DNA from: Acanthaster planci
Lineage: Eukaryota > Echinodermata > Asteroidea > Valvatida > Acanthasteridae
NCBI RefSeq assembly: GCF_001949145.1
Contig: NW_019091357.1
Location: forward strand, 3,434,228-3,496,227
Length of the DNA stretch: 62,000 nt
Direction: 5' to 3'
The position numbers were made by a program, and so were the translations under genes. How positions within the stretch are numbered: position 1 is the first letter of the stretch; each line of letters starts with the position of its first letter. This document shows, in pieces, positions 24,519 to 35,241 of this stretch. The notes under the pieces were generated by a model, which was not told the origin of the DNA, did not search any database, and was given only the letters and a program-made list of their open reading frames with translations.

Positions 24519-26273
24519 GGTGAGGCCTCTTTAGCCATGGCATGTTCGCATACCGTAGGCCATGGCATGTAGGCCTAGGGGGCTGGCCCTGGGGCTTACA
24601 TGTAGGATATTGTAATAGGCCTAGGCCTAACTAGTCCTAATTTCCCTAGAGCTTTGAAAAGTGGAACAGGGCTGGATTGTTATTTACCATGTTCCCAGTT
24701 ATAGGCCTAGGCCCAGTCTATATTTAGGTCCTACATTGGAAAGGATTTCTTATATGGACACCAGGCACTAGCAATTAACGTAACTATTTCTCTCTCCAGT
24801 GCATCAAATTTCCCGGTGTCATGAGCACTTCAGGTGGGGCCGCTGCTGCTAACGTTAGGCCTGCAAATCATCAGATGGAAAAGCCTGTTAAGTGGTATCT
24901 GCTGAACATACCTTCTAAATACAATGTAACTGACAAACAAATCTAATGAAGGATGAACAAGACGATCCAAACAGTCCCATCACTGCAACAGCAAGCTTTC
25001 ATTGACGGGTGGATGAGGGGATTACACATCACGTCCATCTTGAAAAAGTTTCTTGTAATTTTTTTATCAATGCATTGTGGGACTTTGTAGACTCTTCCAT
25101 TTCTAAAAAAGGTGGGTTACTTTAAAGGAAAGGTCGAAAAAAAGATGCAACATTCATACTAAACATTTTTATGGGGATTAGACATCCAAACTTTATTGTA
25201 GAATATTGTGGATTTTTCAGATTTATGTTTTTCAGGAATATTTTATTTCCAAAAACAAATCAACGTAATCCAAATTCGATAACTGGTATACCTAAATCAG
25301 AATGGTGCAAACCACAAGAAGGAAGGTTGTCTGCTGCCAAGCGAACGGTGTCTAGTTTACTAAGTTCGATTTCAGCTTGCATGAACAATGCTTGCAACAG
25401 CTTTTTAAATCAATCTTGAATTTTGGATTGCTCTCAGTAAGCCTTGAAGTTCACCACTGGCGTACAGATGTATCAAATCTTACGATAAAATTATTTATTT
25501 CATAACTGATCTTTTACATTTTTTGTAAATGATCGGAGGCCGACAAAATTGAATTGGTAGTGAAAACTGCAAAAAATGCGAATTATTCTTTGCAGTATGA
25601 TTTTTACGATTGCGATTTTTTTAAGCAACCTTAAGTCCTTAAAAACAAGTGGGCCAATGCTCCAAATATCACCACTACTATGTTCCAATAGAAAATTCCT
25701 TTCCGTAGGCTTTCAAGGGTGTAGCTTGCCTATAGATTTGACATTTACAATAAGTTAGACGTCTAAAATGCCATCTGACATCGTTTGCTTCCTGGCGCCC
25801 TCGTGTACTGTAAACCTCTCCCTGATATTACCCTCTATGGGCGGCAAAAGTTTGTAGTAGTGCCGGTACCACGATTGGTTGGTGTCAGATTTTGCTTTCA
25901 ATATTAATGCACGTTAATGTTGCCCCACCACTTTAAAGAGGGCCATATCTTCTTTTACAGTATTTATAGCAGTGGTAAACTTGTATTTCTCTTTTTTGGT
26001 AGTTGAATGCAATTTTTTAAAATGCCGTGGATTTGGCCTACTCTTAGGATAGGACCCTGGGCATTTTTTACCGACGGCCTGCCATAGTTTACAAGCCATG
26101 CACTGGTAGGCCTACAAGATAAAAGATACACGACTATGAAGTAAAAACGAGAGGCCCGTCGTTTTAGTGTGGAACACGCTCATTCGTAACATCCGGCCAG
26201 GATACAATGTCATTAAAATCCCGGAATTCCGCCGAACACGCTCTCATTTTTGTTATAATTCCGAAAGAAAAGT
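24519..26273. other. Upstream flank of SYCP2, nothing coding recognised
   Basis: AT-rich spacer with a patch rich in AGGCCTAG-type strings (24540-24720). It should contain the SYCP2 promoter, but no clear element was identified. Confidence 0.4.
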
Positions 26274-26415
26274 ATGACACTTCTTCATCCCCGAACCTTG
26301 CCAAATTTACTCCAGTTAGTATGTTCCCATCCCCCCAGAGATCAGACAGATGCCTTAAAGGCCTCATCGTCAAAATTGCACAATGAAGATGAAGAAGACA
26401 CGGATATCCTTCAAA
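26274..26415 (+). CDS. Possible first coding exon of an unidentified plus-strand gene
   Basis: Forty-seven codons from an ATG with adenine at -3 and an in-frame upstream stop, ending at a good donor (CAAAGTAAGC). The peptide contains ASSSKLHNEDEEDTDILQ, which has a coding-like composition, but I do not recognise it, and no following exon was found in phase before the mos gene. It lies 1.75 kb upstream of the predicted SYCP2 start on the opposite strand, so it could be the divergent neighbour of SYCP2 or a chance open frame. Confidence 0.22.
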
Positions 26416-26934
26416 GTAAGCCTCCATATCACTTTTATTTCGCATACAACTTGTATGGGCGGCCAAACATTTCAGAAATATCACCTGTTTTAAATAGCTT
26501 TCAATTTTACCGCCCATTCGTTCAAAGCTGACTTATTTCCCATTAATTTTGAATAGGGTCGTAGTTTTAATTAATAATTAGTAGTACATGTATTATCATC
26601 TGGTGTTCAGATAGCTGGGTGGGATATCAAACACTTTGTGAATTATTCGTTTATTTTTGTCCCGACGGCCGACCATAGGGTCAGCAGCCACTTGAAGGAT
26701 CTAGGCATAGTATGTCGTATATGACCTTCTCAATACACGCCTCAATTCGCGTTCTGTTTGAAAAAGCGACCACATGTACTGCAAACAAAACTAGAGTAAG
26801 CCCAGGACACGAGGCAAAAATACACAAAGGGAAACATTTTAATCGTAAATACTTTTTATTATAAACACTCAGTATAAAACAAAATGATACACATCCAAAA
26901 TAAATAAAATAAACAGACATTTGTGTTTATAGTA

Positions 26935-27109
26935 ATACGGGCGATTCACAGTCGTGCACCTCCAAGAGTTTGCAACGCATTGGCCAATCACAACGCGCAA
27001 AATCTGTCGACCCTTTCCAAATGCGCATTGGGTCGGCAGATTTCGCACACTGTGATTAACCAACGCGTTGCAAACTCTTGGAGGCGCACTATTGTGAAGC
27101 GCCCGTATC
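26935..27109. repeat. Palindromic MITE, family 1 copy 3
   Basis: The best-preserved copy, with ends ATACGGGCGATTCACA and its near-perfect complement, and the same central TGGCCAATCA arms. Lies between mos and SYCP2. A truncated fourth copy seems to be present at about 46016-46058. Confidence 0.8.
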
Positions 27110-27304
27110 ACTGTAATGGTTATAGATGTCATATGCACATATGTAAACTAATGCTCCAAAGTGACAAAATAGTCGACAGAACACACGGGGAATCCAATGG
27201 AATTTAGCTTCAAGTCATGTCATTTTGAAACACTGGTAGCATATGTCCGATAACAGGCGTCTGCTTTGTCAACATTTGGATAACCGTCATGAATTTCATG
27301 TAGT

Positions 27305-27310
27305 TTTATT
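27305..27310 (-). terminator. Possible mos polyadenylation signal
   Basis: AATAAA on the minus strand, about 1.4 kb after the mos stop, downstream of three UUUUAU motifs. Variant hexamers nearer the stop cannot be excluded. Confidence 0.25.
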
Positions 27311-28690
27311 ACCAAGCTAAAAGTGACATTATGCAGAATACTTTTATGACAGTGGCCGCCTGTAATAAAGGGTCATGCAAACTTAAGGTGAGGTATTATG
27401 TCTCCAGTGAGGCTCTCGGTAAACTTGTGTCAGCGCTGCTTGCCAAATACAACAATGGCCGACTTTCTCAAAAAAAAAATTGTTATGGGAACGAGATTAA
27501 GATGTATTGCAGCCCCAACATACTGAATTTTACGCACGGCGTCATACAGAAATGCAATATATTCATGACTCCAAACTTGAGAAACAAGCCATGCATGCGA
27601 GTCGAACCCGTTCTAAACTCGGCTGATGAAGTCATCATGTGTAATTCTTAACCGATGTAACACATGCAGAATGACCAAACTAAATTGAATACACCCCACT
27701 CAAAATGAAAACCTACAAAAAGATCTATACCGAAAAACGGCATTGTTATTGCACAAGACACTTCACACCAATAAATAATTTTAAATTTAGAGACAAATAC
27801 AAACGCAGGAAAAAGCAAGGATAGAGTTAGGACATTTAAGAGCTGTCGAACCGAATACCACTTATCATGACAAACTGAATAGTGACCTCACAAAATTCTG
27901 CAAAGCAATACGATTACAAATTCAAGTTGTTATTGCACAGATCACCGATTCGGAATTCCGATAGTACTCGATAAAGACATAAATAAATACAACACACATT
28001 TTTTTTCTCATTTTTGTCAACTTAAGATAAAAACTATCAGATTTGGTATCAAAAATAATTGCATTTATAAAAGACACACGACTTGATAAAGATAAAGATT
28101 ACAGAAATACATTAGCTCAGATTGATGACTTAGTACATGTTAAAATTGCAATAAACCATCCGGTCAAGTTGGGCGGTTTTCAAGAACAACCAATCAGAAG
28201 GCGTCGCACAGATTAAAAGAGGAAGCAACTGGTCTTTGGGACGTTAACACGATTTAGTTGCGAGTAAACCAAATCAGTACAATTTAGAACAGGATTTTTT
28301 TTATACAAAGCTGTTCATTGATACTTATTGACACAAAACAGAAAAATAAAGTTCCCTTGTTTCTTTCCCCTCGAAACAATAGAATATGTGGTGAAGCACG
28401 TCTCACTAGGGTTAAGAATTTGCAAAGATGGAAGTAGAAAAGATGTATAAAATCGTTTTAAAAATGCATAGGCCTATTCAAGGAAGCCACGTGTGAAAAC
28501 ATTGCACTTTTCCATCCTGTATACCAAGATCTTACTGGTATTTGGAAACAAATGCTGCTTTCAGGCTATTCAAGATAGCCCGGGCCCTTACAAAAAACGG
28601 CACGTGTGAACAGCTCACACAAAAGCAAAAACTGGCTCCCCCAATGGAACCAATCTGTAGACGTCATCTTCAGTCGTCATTGACGCCTTT

Positions 28691-29968
28691 TCAGGTCTCT
28701 TGCGAATCTCCAGCATCGGTGCGACTCTCCAAGGCAAGCAGAATGTCGGCGGCCGACGGTCGATCCGCAACGCAGCCCTCCCAGCATCTTGTGACCAGGC
28801 TTTCATACCAGGGTTCGCTGGCATTCTCCGGCAGGCTGGGTCGTAGATTGTGCGCTACCACGCCAAAGATGACTACGTGGTGGTTCTCACCGGCAAAGGG
28901 CGTTTCTCTGGTCAACATCTGCCACAGGGTGACCCCGTATGAGTAAATGTCGGCTTTAGTCGTTGGAGGCCTCCCCCGGAGCAGCTCCGGTGCACGATAG
29001 GCAAAGGTTCCTGTTAGATACGACTGGCTGGTGAATGCCACATTGTCCTCTCCGTCATGTACCCGTTGAGAACAGCCAAAATCGGCCAGTCTGCACGAGT
29101 CAGTGTTGAAGTCGATAATAACATTTGCTGGTTTCACGTCTAAGTGGGCGATGCCCTGGGAGTGGGTGTAGTGCAGCGCGCGAATGATGTGCAGGGCATA
29201 CTTGGTGCGGCGCGTGGGCGACAGGTTCTTCCCAGGGTCGTTAATGATTTGCTGGAGGTTTTTCCTACCCGCATATTCCATGATGATAAATGCGCCCGAA
29301 TCAAAATCCTCGTAAGCGGTGGTGGCCAGTACACTGACGATATTCTCGTGCCGCAAGAAGAGAGCGTTGAATTCCGCCTTGAAGCTCTGCCGGCTGGCTT
29401 CCTTGTTCCGTGAGCACTGGCGGACGCTCTTGATGGCAACGCGTCGCCCGCAATATCTCCCCAGGAACACTGAGCCAAACCCTCCACTGCCTATCACCCC
29501 GTCGATGCTGAAGTCAGCGTGACCGACGCTGGCGTTGTAATCGCGGTCGTCCCAGTTGTCGTTCCTCACACCAATAAAGCAGTTACCATTTGTGTCCTCT
29601 CCTTGGTGGTACTCCGCCGAGTTGGTCACGAAGGCCGAGTTGACGCTTCCCCGTCTGGCCACCATAATGCCGCTGTCTTGACCCTCGTACCTCGCCCAGT
29701 TGTCCGCTGTGTTGCACGGCATACTCTCAAGCTCCCTGTAGGAAACCACTTGTTGAGTCTTGTACCAATCTCGGTCGATCTCCTCCACAGAGTGGTACCT
29801 TCTTTTCCTCCGGTTCAAATAGATCAAGTCCTCCTCTGAGCTGGTTTTCTGGCATAGATTCTCGGCAGATCCGTAGCGTCTGAATCGTTTCAGGTACTTT
29901 CTGTAAATGCCCAACAGCATCAAGTGTCTCCGTAGCAAGCGGATGATCACCTGAAAAATCTTTGTCAT
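28691..29968 (-). CDS. mos: Mos serine/threonine kinase (oocyte MAPKKK), single exon
   Basis: 425 codons without an intron. The kinase domain has all key elements: Gly-rich loop GSGGFGSV (residues 160-167), ATP lysine in VAIK (180), catalytic loop HLDVKPAN (275-282), metal motif DFGCS (296-300) and RAPELL (325-330). HLD in place of HRD and DFGCS are typical of Mos. Mos phosphorylates MEK and so activates MAP kinase in maturing oocytes. The start is the ATG at 29968; the reading frame is open further upstream but without an ATG. The N-terminal extension before the kinase domain is about 155 residues, longer than the vertebrate one, and basic (several RR and KR pairs). Lack of introns is usual for mos. 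It sits downstream of the syntaxin and upstream of SYCP2, all on the same strand. Confidence 0.95.
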   Translation of the reverse strand: MTKIFQVIIRLLRRHLMLLGIYRKYLKRFRRYGSAENLCQKTSSEEDLIYLNRRKRRYHSVEEIDRDWYKTQQVVSYRELESMPCNTADNWARYEGQDSGIMVARRGSVNSAFVTNSAEYHQGEDTNGNCFIGVRNDNWDDRDYNASVGHADFSIDGVIGSGGFGSVFLGRYCGRRVAIKSVRQCSRNKEASRQSFKAEFNALFLRHENIVSVLATTAYEDFDSGAFIIMEYAGRKNLQQIINDPGKNLSPTRRTKYALHIIRALHYTHSQGIAHLDVKPANVIIDFNTDSCRLADFGCSQRVHDGEDNVAFTSQSYLTGTFAYRAPELLRGRPPTTKADIYSYGVTLWQMLTRETPFAGENHHVVIFGVVAHNLRPSLPENASEPWYESLVTRCWEGCVADRPSAADILLALESRTDAGDSQET

Positions 29969-30240
29969 GCTTGCAGTGACGTAACGCACTTCGGCGCCAA
30001 CGAGACACACAAAAGGGTTGCAATTTCAAGCCAGATTCATCACCGGGCTTGCAAATACCGATCTTGATGTCCGCGCAGTTGGATACAAACATTCAAACAC
30101 AGCTCCAGCGCTATTCATTACCGAAAATAGGTAAAACAAAGCGCCGACAGTTAAAGCGACTCTCTCCACGCGCAATCACACCGGTTAAGGAGACCGCTCC
30201 TCGCACGCGGTTTTTGACGTGCCGGTATCACGTAAAATGA
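29969..30240 (-). promoter_or_regulatory. Probable mos 5' flank with CRE-like and E2F-like sites
   Basis: Immediately upstream of the mos ATG are a CRE-like octamer (TGACGTAA on the plus strand, 29977-29984) and TTCGGCGCCAA (29990-30000), a nearly palindromic sequence resembling an E2F site. The surrounding 200 bp are CpG-richer than the spacer. No TATA box was assigned. Transcription start is unknown, so the sites could fall in the 5' UTR. Confidence 0.3.
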
Positions 30241-31103
30241 CAGATATGTCTGGTTCACTAAGGTCATTGCGACAGATGACAATTCTGCGGCGTTCCACAG
30301 TATGTCTATGTATATGTTGAGAGTGACCCGCGTAATTTCATCGTAAATTTTTACGAGCCGGCTTATTTTCATAAATTTTCATAAGTAGGTTTGCTTTAGA
30401 CCTGACACCAGTCGGTTGCATGCTCTTACCTGCCTGTACCGTCACACCTAGATCGAATGCATGTAGACAACTCGCCATAGTCTCTGGGAAGTACAGTCCC
30501 TGCAAGCATTATACTTAAGGCCGACTTCAATTAAGCCTGAGGTGGCAGGCAAAATGTGCCCTAAATTTATGACACGGGTGTTGACGACTTGTAGCAAGTT
30601 TACTGTCACCCTGGATCGACCACGTCTCGATGAACCTGCAACTGCATGGTCCAAAGCACAAAAGGGTATTAATTACTTTTTCACATTAGCAATTCATGCA
30701 TGGTGGGTATAAATGATCTATTCGAAGATAAGTTTCACTGGGGCTTGTTATCATAATTCCTGAGGGGGAAAGTGTCATGCGTAAAGAAATGCTAGAAGCA
30801 ACAGCTCCACTTTGTTGGCGTTGCGGGGGGCGTGACTGCTGCGTGGTCGTTTAGCGGCGGGGTAGGGGCGAGACCGCACTTTATTTGGTTGGTTTTGACA
30901 GCGAGGGAGGAGAAGGGGGGGAGCAAATTCACTTGAATTCGAGGACCGGTAAAGCTATCACTGCCATGGTCATTTCCAATGCCGACCCGCGCCAGTGGCG
31001 AAAAGCATTGTGATACAACTGTGCTGGGCGTTCAGACTGTGATAGTCGCTCTGTGCAAAACCGTACAATGCTTTCCACCATAATGAAGGGGGATGTGGTC
31101 CAT

Positions 31104-31251
31104 GCGTAGCCAGGATTTTAGCAAGGGGGAAAATTTCATCTCCAGTCACCTTTTTTATTTTTGCCCCCGCTTTCTTCCTCTTTTTATTTTCCCCATTTTT
31201 TTGGGGGGGGGTGAAGGGGGAAGCACTCCTCCCCCACTCGCCACGCCCACG
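31104..31251. repeat. GCGTAGCCAGG-type MITE, copy 1
   Basis: Starts GCGTAGCCAGGATTTTAGCA and contains long C/T- and G-runs (TTTTTTGGGGGGGGG), with a loosely inverted end (CTCGCCACGCCCAC). A third fragment (CAGTGGCGCATCCAGC) is at about 31356-31390. Confidence 0.5.
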
Positions 31252-33672
31252 GGCCATGGGGATTGTCCAGTGAATTACGTCGTCTACTGTTTGGAGATCC
31301 AGTGTCAAAGTCTCGGTGAAGAAGAGTAAAAAAGTCTCGCTGTTGCTAAGCGGATCAGTGGCGCATCCAGCTTTTGATGGGGGGGGGAATTCAAAAGCGA
31401 AAGCGGCTTCGGGCTCATTCAACATGATGTTGGGGAGGGAAAAAAAATCAAGTCTTTAATGCGGTTCCGAAATCCTTGCTTTTATTTGCTGGTGTTGTTT
31501 TCTTAGCGGGTTTAAGATTTGATAAATAAATATACCGAATACTCTCTTTTCTACTTACCTCTGAAGTTTTCTTTGTTGAAGGTTAAAGCGCTTTGGACGT
31601 CAAAACTGCACGGAAAAAGTTGCTTATTAAATAACAAAAACTTCCGGTTTGATGGCGTCACGGAAGTTACGGGTTCATCAGAACTCGCCCTCCTAACTTG
31701 CGCCTAACTGATGTAGTCAATGCGGCACCTGGATTTGGACTTTCTTGTACCTTAACACCCACGTAGATCCATAGGCCTACATCTGCAAGTGCATTTTACA
31801 CCTGTTTCGCTGGCACGTGCACCCGATCAAGCCTTTCTCCGGCAGGTGCAAGTCCAACAACCCTGGGGATGCGCCAGGTGAGAATACCGCACGGACCCTC
31901 TTCAGCCAACTAGTTATTTGGGGATGAAGACAAACAACGGCAGATACAATAATTCATCAATGACTTCTCAGTTAGCAACTTGAAGCATCTAAAATACTAC
32001 AGTCATGGAAATGCTGGTGCGCACTCATTACTGACTGTGTTTAATTTAACCAGTGAATCAAAAACCCACAAAAACCTGTAACACTGACCATATAGGGTGT
32101 CTTGTCATAATGCGAACATTCACAATGCGTCTCAGCATATCCACTCCACATGCGTTGGTCATGCAATTCTGTGCCAAAATGATGAGCAAGCACAGAGTGG
32201 TATCAAATAAACAGTTTTTTGGGAGCTGCAATCAATTTGTTTCAATACAAGCCTTCGCAATGCACCTTTGTGTCTCAGATGACCTTATGTTTCACCTTTG
32301 TTTTACTATTTCAAATGGTATTTTACTCTTTTTTATTTTCTGCTAATGAGATTTCCATACTCATCGGCAAAACGGTGACGTTATCCCAGGGAAAAAGGCT
32401 ACAATGGTCCGTACAAAAAAATCCTGTATTTTTGTACATGTTGCTGGGATGAATTTTCTCTTCTTTGCCGATTCGTTGTTCATGCATATGTGAATAGCAA
32501 ATATGCCAGCATTAGTAAGTAAAATCTGGGCTCACAATTTGAATAGAAAACCGATGCACATAACTACATGGATGTTTTCCATGGATGACATCACAATAAC
32601 AGCGTCCTCAGTTGTCCAAGAAAGCAAAGATAACCAGAAGTGTTTAAAAAGTGCACTTTTCCCATACATTAACCAAACAGGTATGTAAAAGAGTTTTCAT
32701 ACACTGAAGACGAGTACAAAGTTGCAAAAAAAAAACAAAAACAAAACAAATTATGTAACAAAAAAATCATTGAAGCCAGTTTGATGAAAAGAAACGTGCA
32801 AAACAAAACTTCGAAGTGGGCCAAAGCGCAAATACATTATTTTCTGCATAAAGATGAGAGGCTTGGGGCTTAATTGCATTCAATTTCACGTAATGGTCGC
32901 AGCTTACGATGTGTTCCACGCTATGATTCTGCGTGATTACTTTACAGCTGCGAATCAACTAACCAGGATTGAGCGTATAGTCGGAAGATAACCCGACATA
33001 TGCCAGGATTCAAATTATATTTGCATTGGAGCGATAAGGTATTCGTTTGTATCACTACGGTCCCGGTTTTATCAGTTAGCTAATGCATTTTCGACATGGA
33101 CCATTTCGACACGTCCTTCTTTGCGCTAAATTTTTCGGCGGCTTCATCTGACAACTAACAGTTAGTAAATTATTAGAGAATCCAACAAAATGACACCGGC
33201 TCCACTGGATTCCTTTTATTTCTCATTATCTTATTACATACTCACATATCGATCGCTTCATCGAAGTATATGGAATTTTTCCATTATAATAAACGCGATG
33301 TTATTCATAAATTTTCTCTCTGAATGAAATTGACGTGTTAGGAACCTGTACCAGAATATACACATAAATGTACTGCATTTCAAGAATGCAAACATTTTAC
33401 TTTATAGTGGCATTTATAACATGATTTCCGTAACTACAGATCTACTATACAGAATATGAAGTCAAACTGAACGGAATTGATAAACCCTATGATAACATAA
33501 CATGTATTAATTAATGACCATACTCGAACATCTACATCTGCACCGTTTAAGATAATTACAGAACATCTAGTGTGTACCTGGACATGGCTAGTCTGACAAG
33601 ATGAGGACTCTTGACATCGAGGAAAATTTCTCCGCAATTAAAACGTCTGTTCGAGAGAGTGAGACATGACAG

Positions 33673-33833
33673 CAGTGGCGTAGCCAGGGAGGGGGAACTG
33701 CCCCTGCGGGAAGCCTTGCCCCCTCCCCCCAGAAAAGACCCTGGCTACGTAGCCAAGGGGTGGGGTGGGGTGAACTACCCCCTCCATGGAAACTCCTGCC
33801 CGCCCCTTGAGAAAAGCCTGGCTATGCCATTGC
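33673..33833. repeat. GTGGCGTAGCCAGG MITE, copy 2
   Basis: About 160 bp. The left end CAGTGGCGTAGCCAGG pairs with the right end CCTGGCTATGCCATTG; an internal CCTGGCTACGTAGCC suggests a nested or doubled arm. Rich in G/C runs. Confidence 0.65.
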
Positions 33834-35148
33834 ACGAGACAGCCATAAATTAATGCTTGCAAGGTTTTTTCAACAGCCAGATTTCTTGCTTTTTAAAGGT
33901 GTTACTTAAAGTAAAATGAAAAGGAAAATATACACTGATGACTGCATAAATTTCTATCAAGTGGGAAATCCTGAAATGTAGGAGATTGAAAAGTAAAAGA
34001 CTACAGGTTCTGTCCAAAAGAGAGTAGTCACATTATAGTGTGTTAACTTTGCAAGATTGTGGAGATAATCAAATAATATCCTGCAACACACTCTCAGTTA
34101 AGCAGGCATTTTATAGCCCCCTGCCCCCTACAAAAAAATTATTGTCATATCCCCTACAAGTAGTTCCAGCGGCGGATTTAAATATCATAATTAGAGGGGC
34201 TATTTTGTACACACTGTCTTTTACCGTTTTGTTTAGTGTGAAGATTGACATTTGCATGTTCATATCAGTTGTGCAGTTGCAGTCAAGTAAACGTACACAA
34301 AAAATAGCCTTGTTGGAATGTCTCCGCTGTGTGATGCCAATCAATTATGTTAATTTTAGTTTGGAATAATCCATACTCGAGGCACAGTTTACATTCCAAG
34401 TACATGCATTCACTGGCACATTACATAAATTAATTCACTTCTATCTCTATCAGGCTTTCCAGCACGGGCCAGTTTAGGTAGCTGTACAGTTTAAAAGATG
34501 GGAATGGTGACTGGTGGGTTGGTAAAGTAAAAGAGTTGGTGCACCATGAATTTGTAGTGGGAAAGTTTCAAGCCAGTTGGGACAGGTCTTGATGTTTCTC
34601 TTGAGAACAAACAAAGCACGCTGATTGAAACATCAATAGTTTCCCTCACAATCGTCTTTTTTTTCTGGGCCGACACCTTCTCACCAAAAAATTTCCATAA
34701 TAATGTCCTTGCAAAGCTACCTCCCTAACATCCAACAAGCTACACGTCCTCCATGTTCAGTAATTCTTTAATAGCCTGCTTGAAATTTGTCATTTTTGCT
34801 GTCAGCCCAGGACAAAGTGAAACTTTGAAACCGTTGCACAGAAAGTTACCCTCCTGAGTAACCTATCGCCCTTAGTCACCTCTAGCTCTGAATGGATGAA
34901 TGTTTGTGACAGACGGTGGAGTTCAAAGACAAAGATTAGTCAAGCCCTGAATTTTAAAAGTCTAATTTATACTGTACAAGTCCGAGCTCTATTGTTGCAG
35001 CATCTCAGACGCAGCACCAAAGCGTCAGTTCAGGCTGTTCAACTGTATGCCTAAAGTCTGTCACAATTATGATGTTACACTGGTGCCTCTTGAATCAACT
35101 TCACCATTGGAACAGTTTTTACAAGAGAGCTTTATCTCCTTCCTTTTT

Positions 35149-35241
35149 TTATTTCAAAGTGACACCGAGAATTATGCCCACAATGGCAAGTAGCACCACC
35201 ACACATATCGCAATGCAACACATCTTCCTCCGCGCTTTTTG
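35149..35241 (-). CDS. Syntaxin alternative last exon B (distal membrane anchor)
   Basis: Thirty codons plus TAA. Acceptor CTCTTGCAG, phase 0. It encodes QKARRKMCC and then IAICVVVLLAIVGIILGV and ends TLK. It shares KAR(R/K)KMC and the terminal LK with exon A, but the hydrophobic span differs almost completely. The two exons therefore look like an old tandem duplication whose anchors have diverged. Confidence 0.85.
   Translation of the reverse strand, partial: QKARRKMCCIAICVVVLLAIVGIILGVTLK

Larger units (their letters stand above)
26418..28690 (-). other. mos 3' flank / probable 3' UTR, with a MITE copy
   Basis: AT-rich sequence with no convincing coding exon. On the mos strand three UUUUAU motifs occur (plus positions 28027-28032, 28067-28072, 28447-28452), the form used as cytoplasmic polyadenylation elements in maternal mRNAs. 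The first AATAAA on that strand that I found is at 27305-27310. The palindromic MITE at 26935-27109 lies beyond it. A 106-codon plus-strand open frame at 27331-27651 shows no recognisable protein. Confidence 0.4.
30241..35148. other. Spacer between mos and syntaxin
   Basis: Holds the GCGTAGCCAGG-type MITEs (31.1, 31.36 and 33.7 kb), G- and C-runs, and the probable syntaxin 3' UTR at its high end. The open frames are short and resemble nothing known. An ATTAAA on the syntaxin strand near 34767-34772 could be its polyadenylation signal. Confidence 0.4.

Noticed and set aside
26164-26517. 117-codon minus-strand frame opposite the candidate plus exon
   Set aside because: No start context or splice sites that would join it to SYCP2, and no protein similarity recognised.
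27331-27651. 106-codon plus-strand frame in the mos 3' region
   Set aside because: Composition is not coding-like, there is a run of A codons in the middle, and nothing known resembles it.
29140-30092. Plus- and minus-strand frames of 67-121 codons overlapping mos
   Set aside because: Shadows of the GC-rich mos coding sequence; no independent start, splice or protein similarity.
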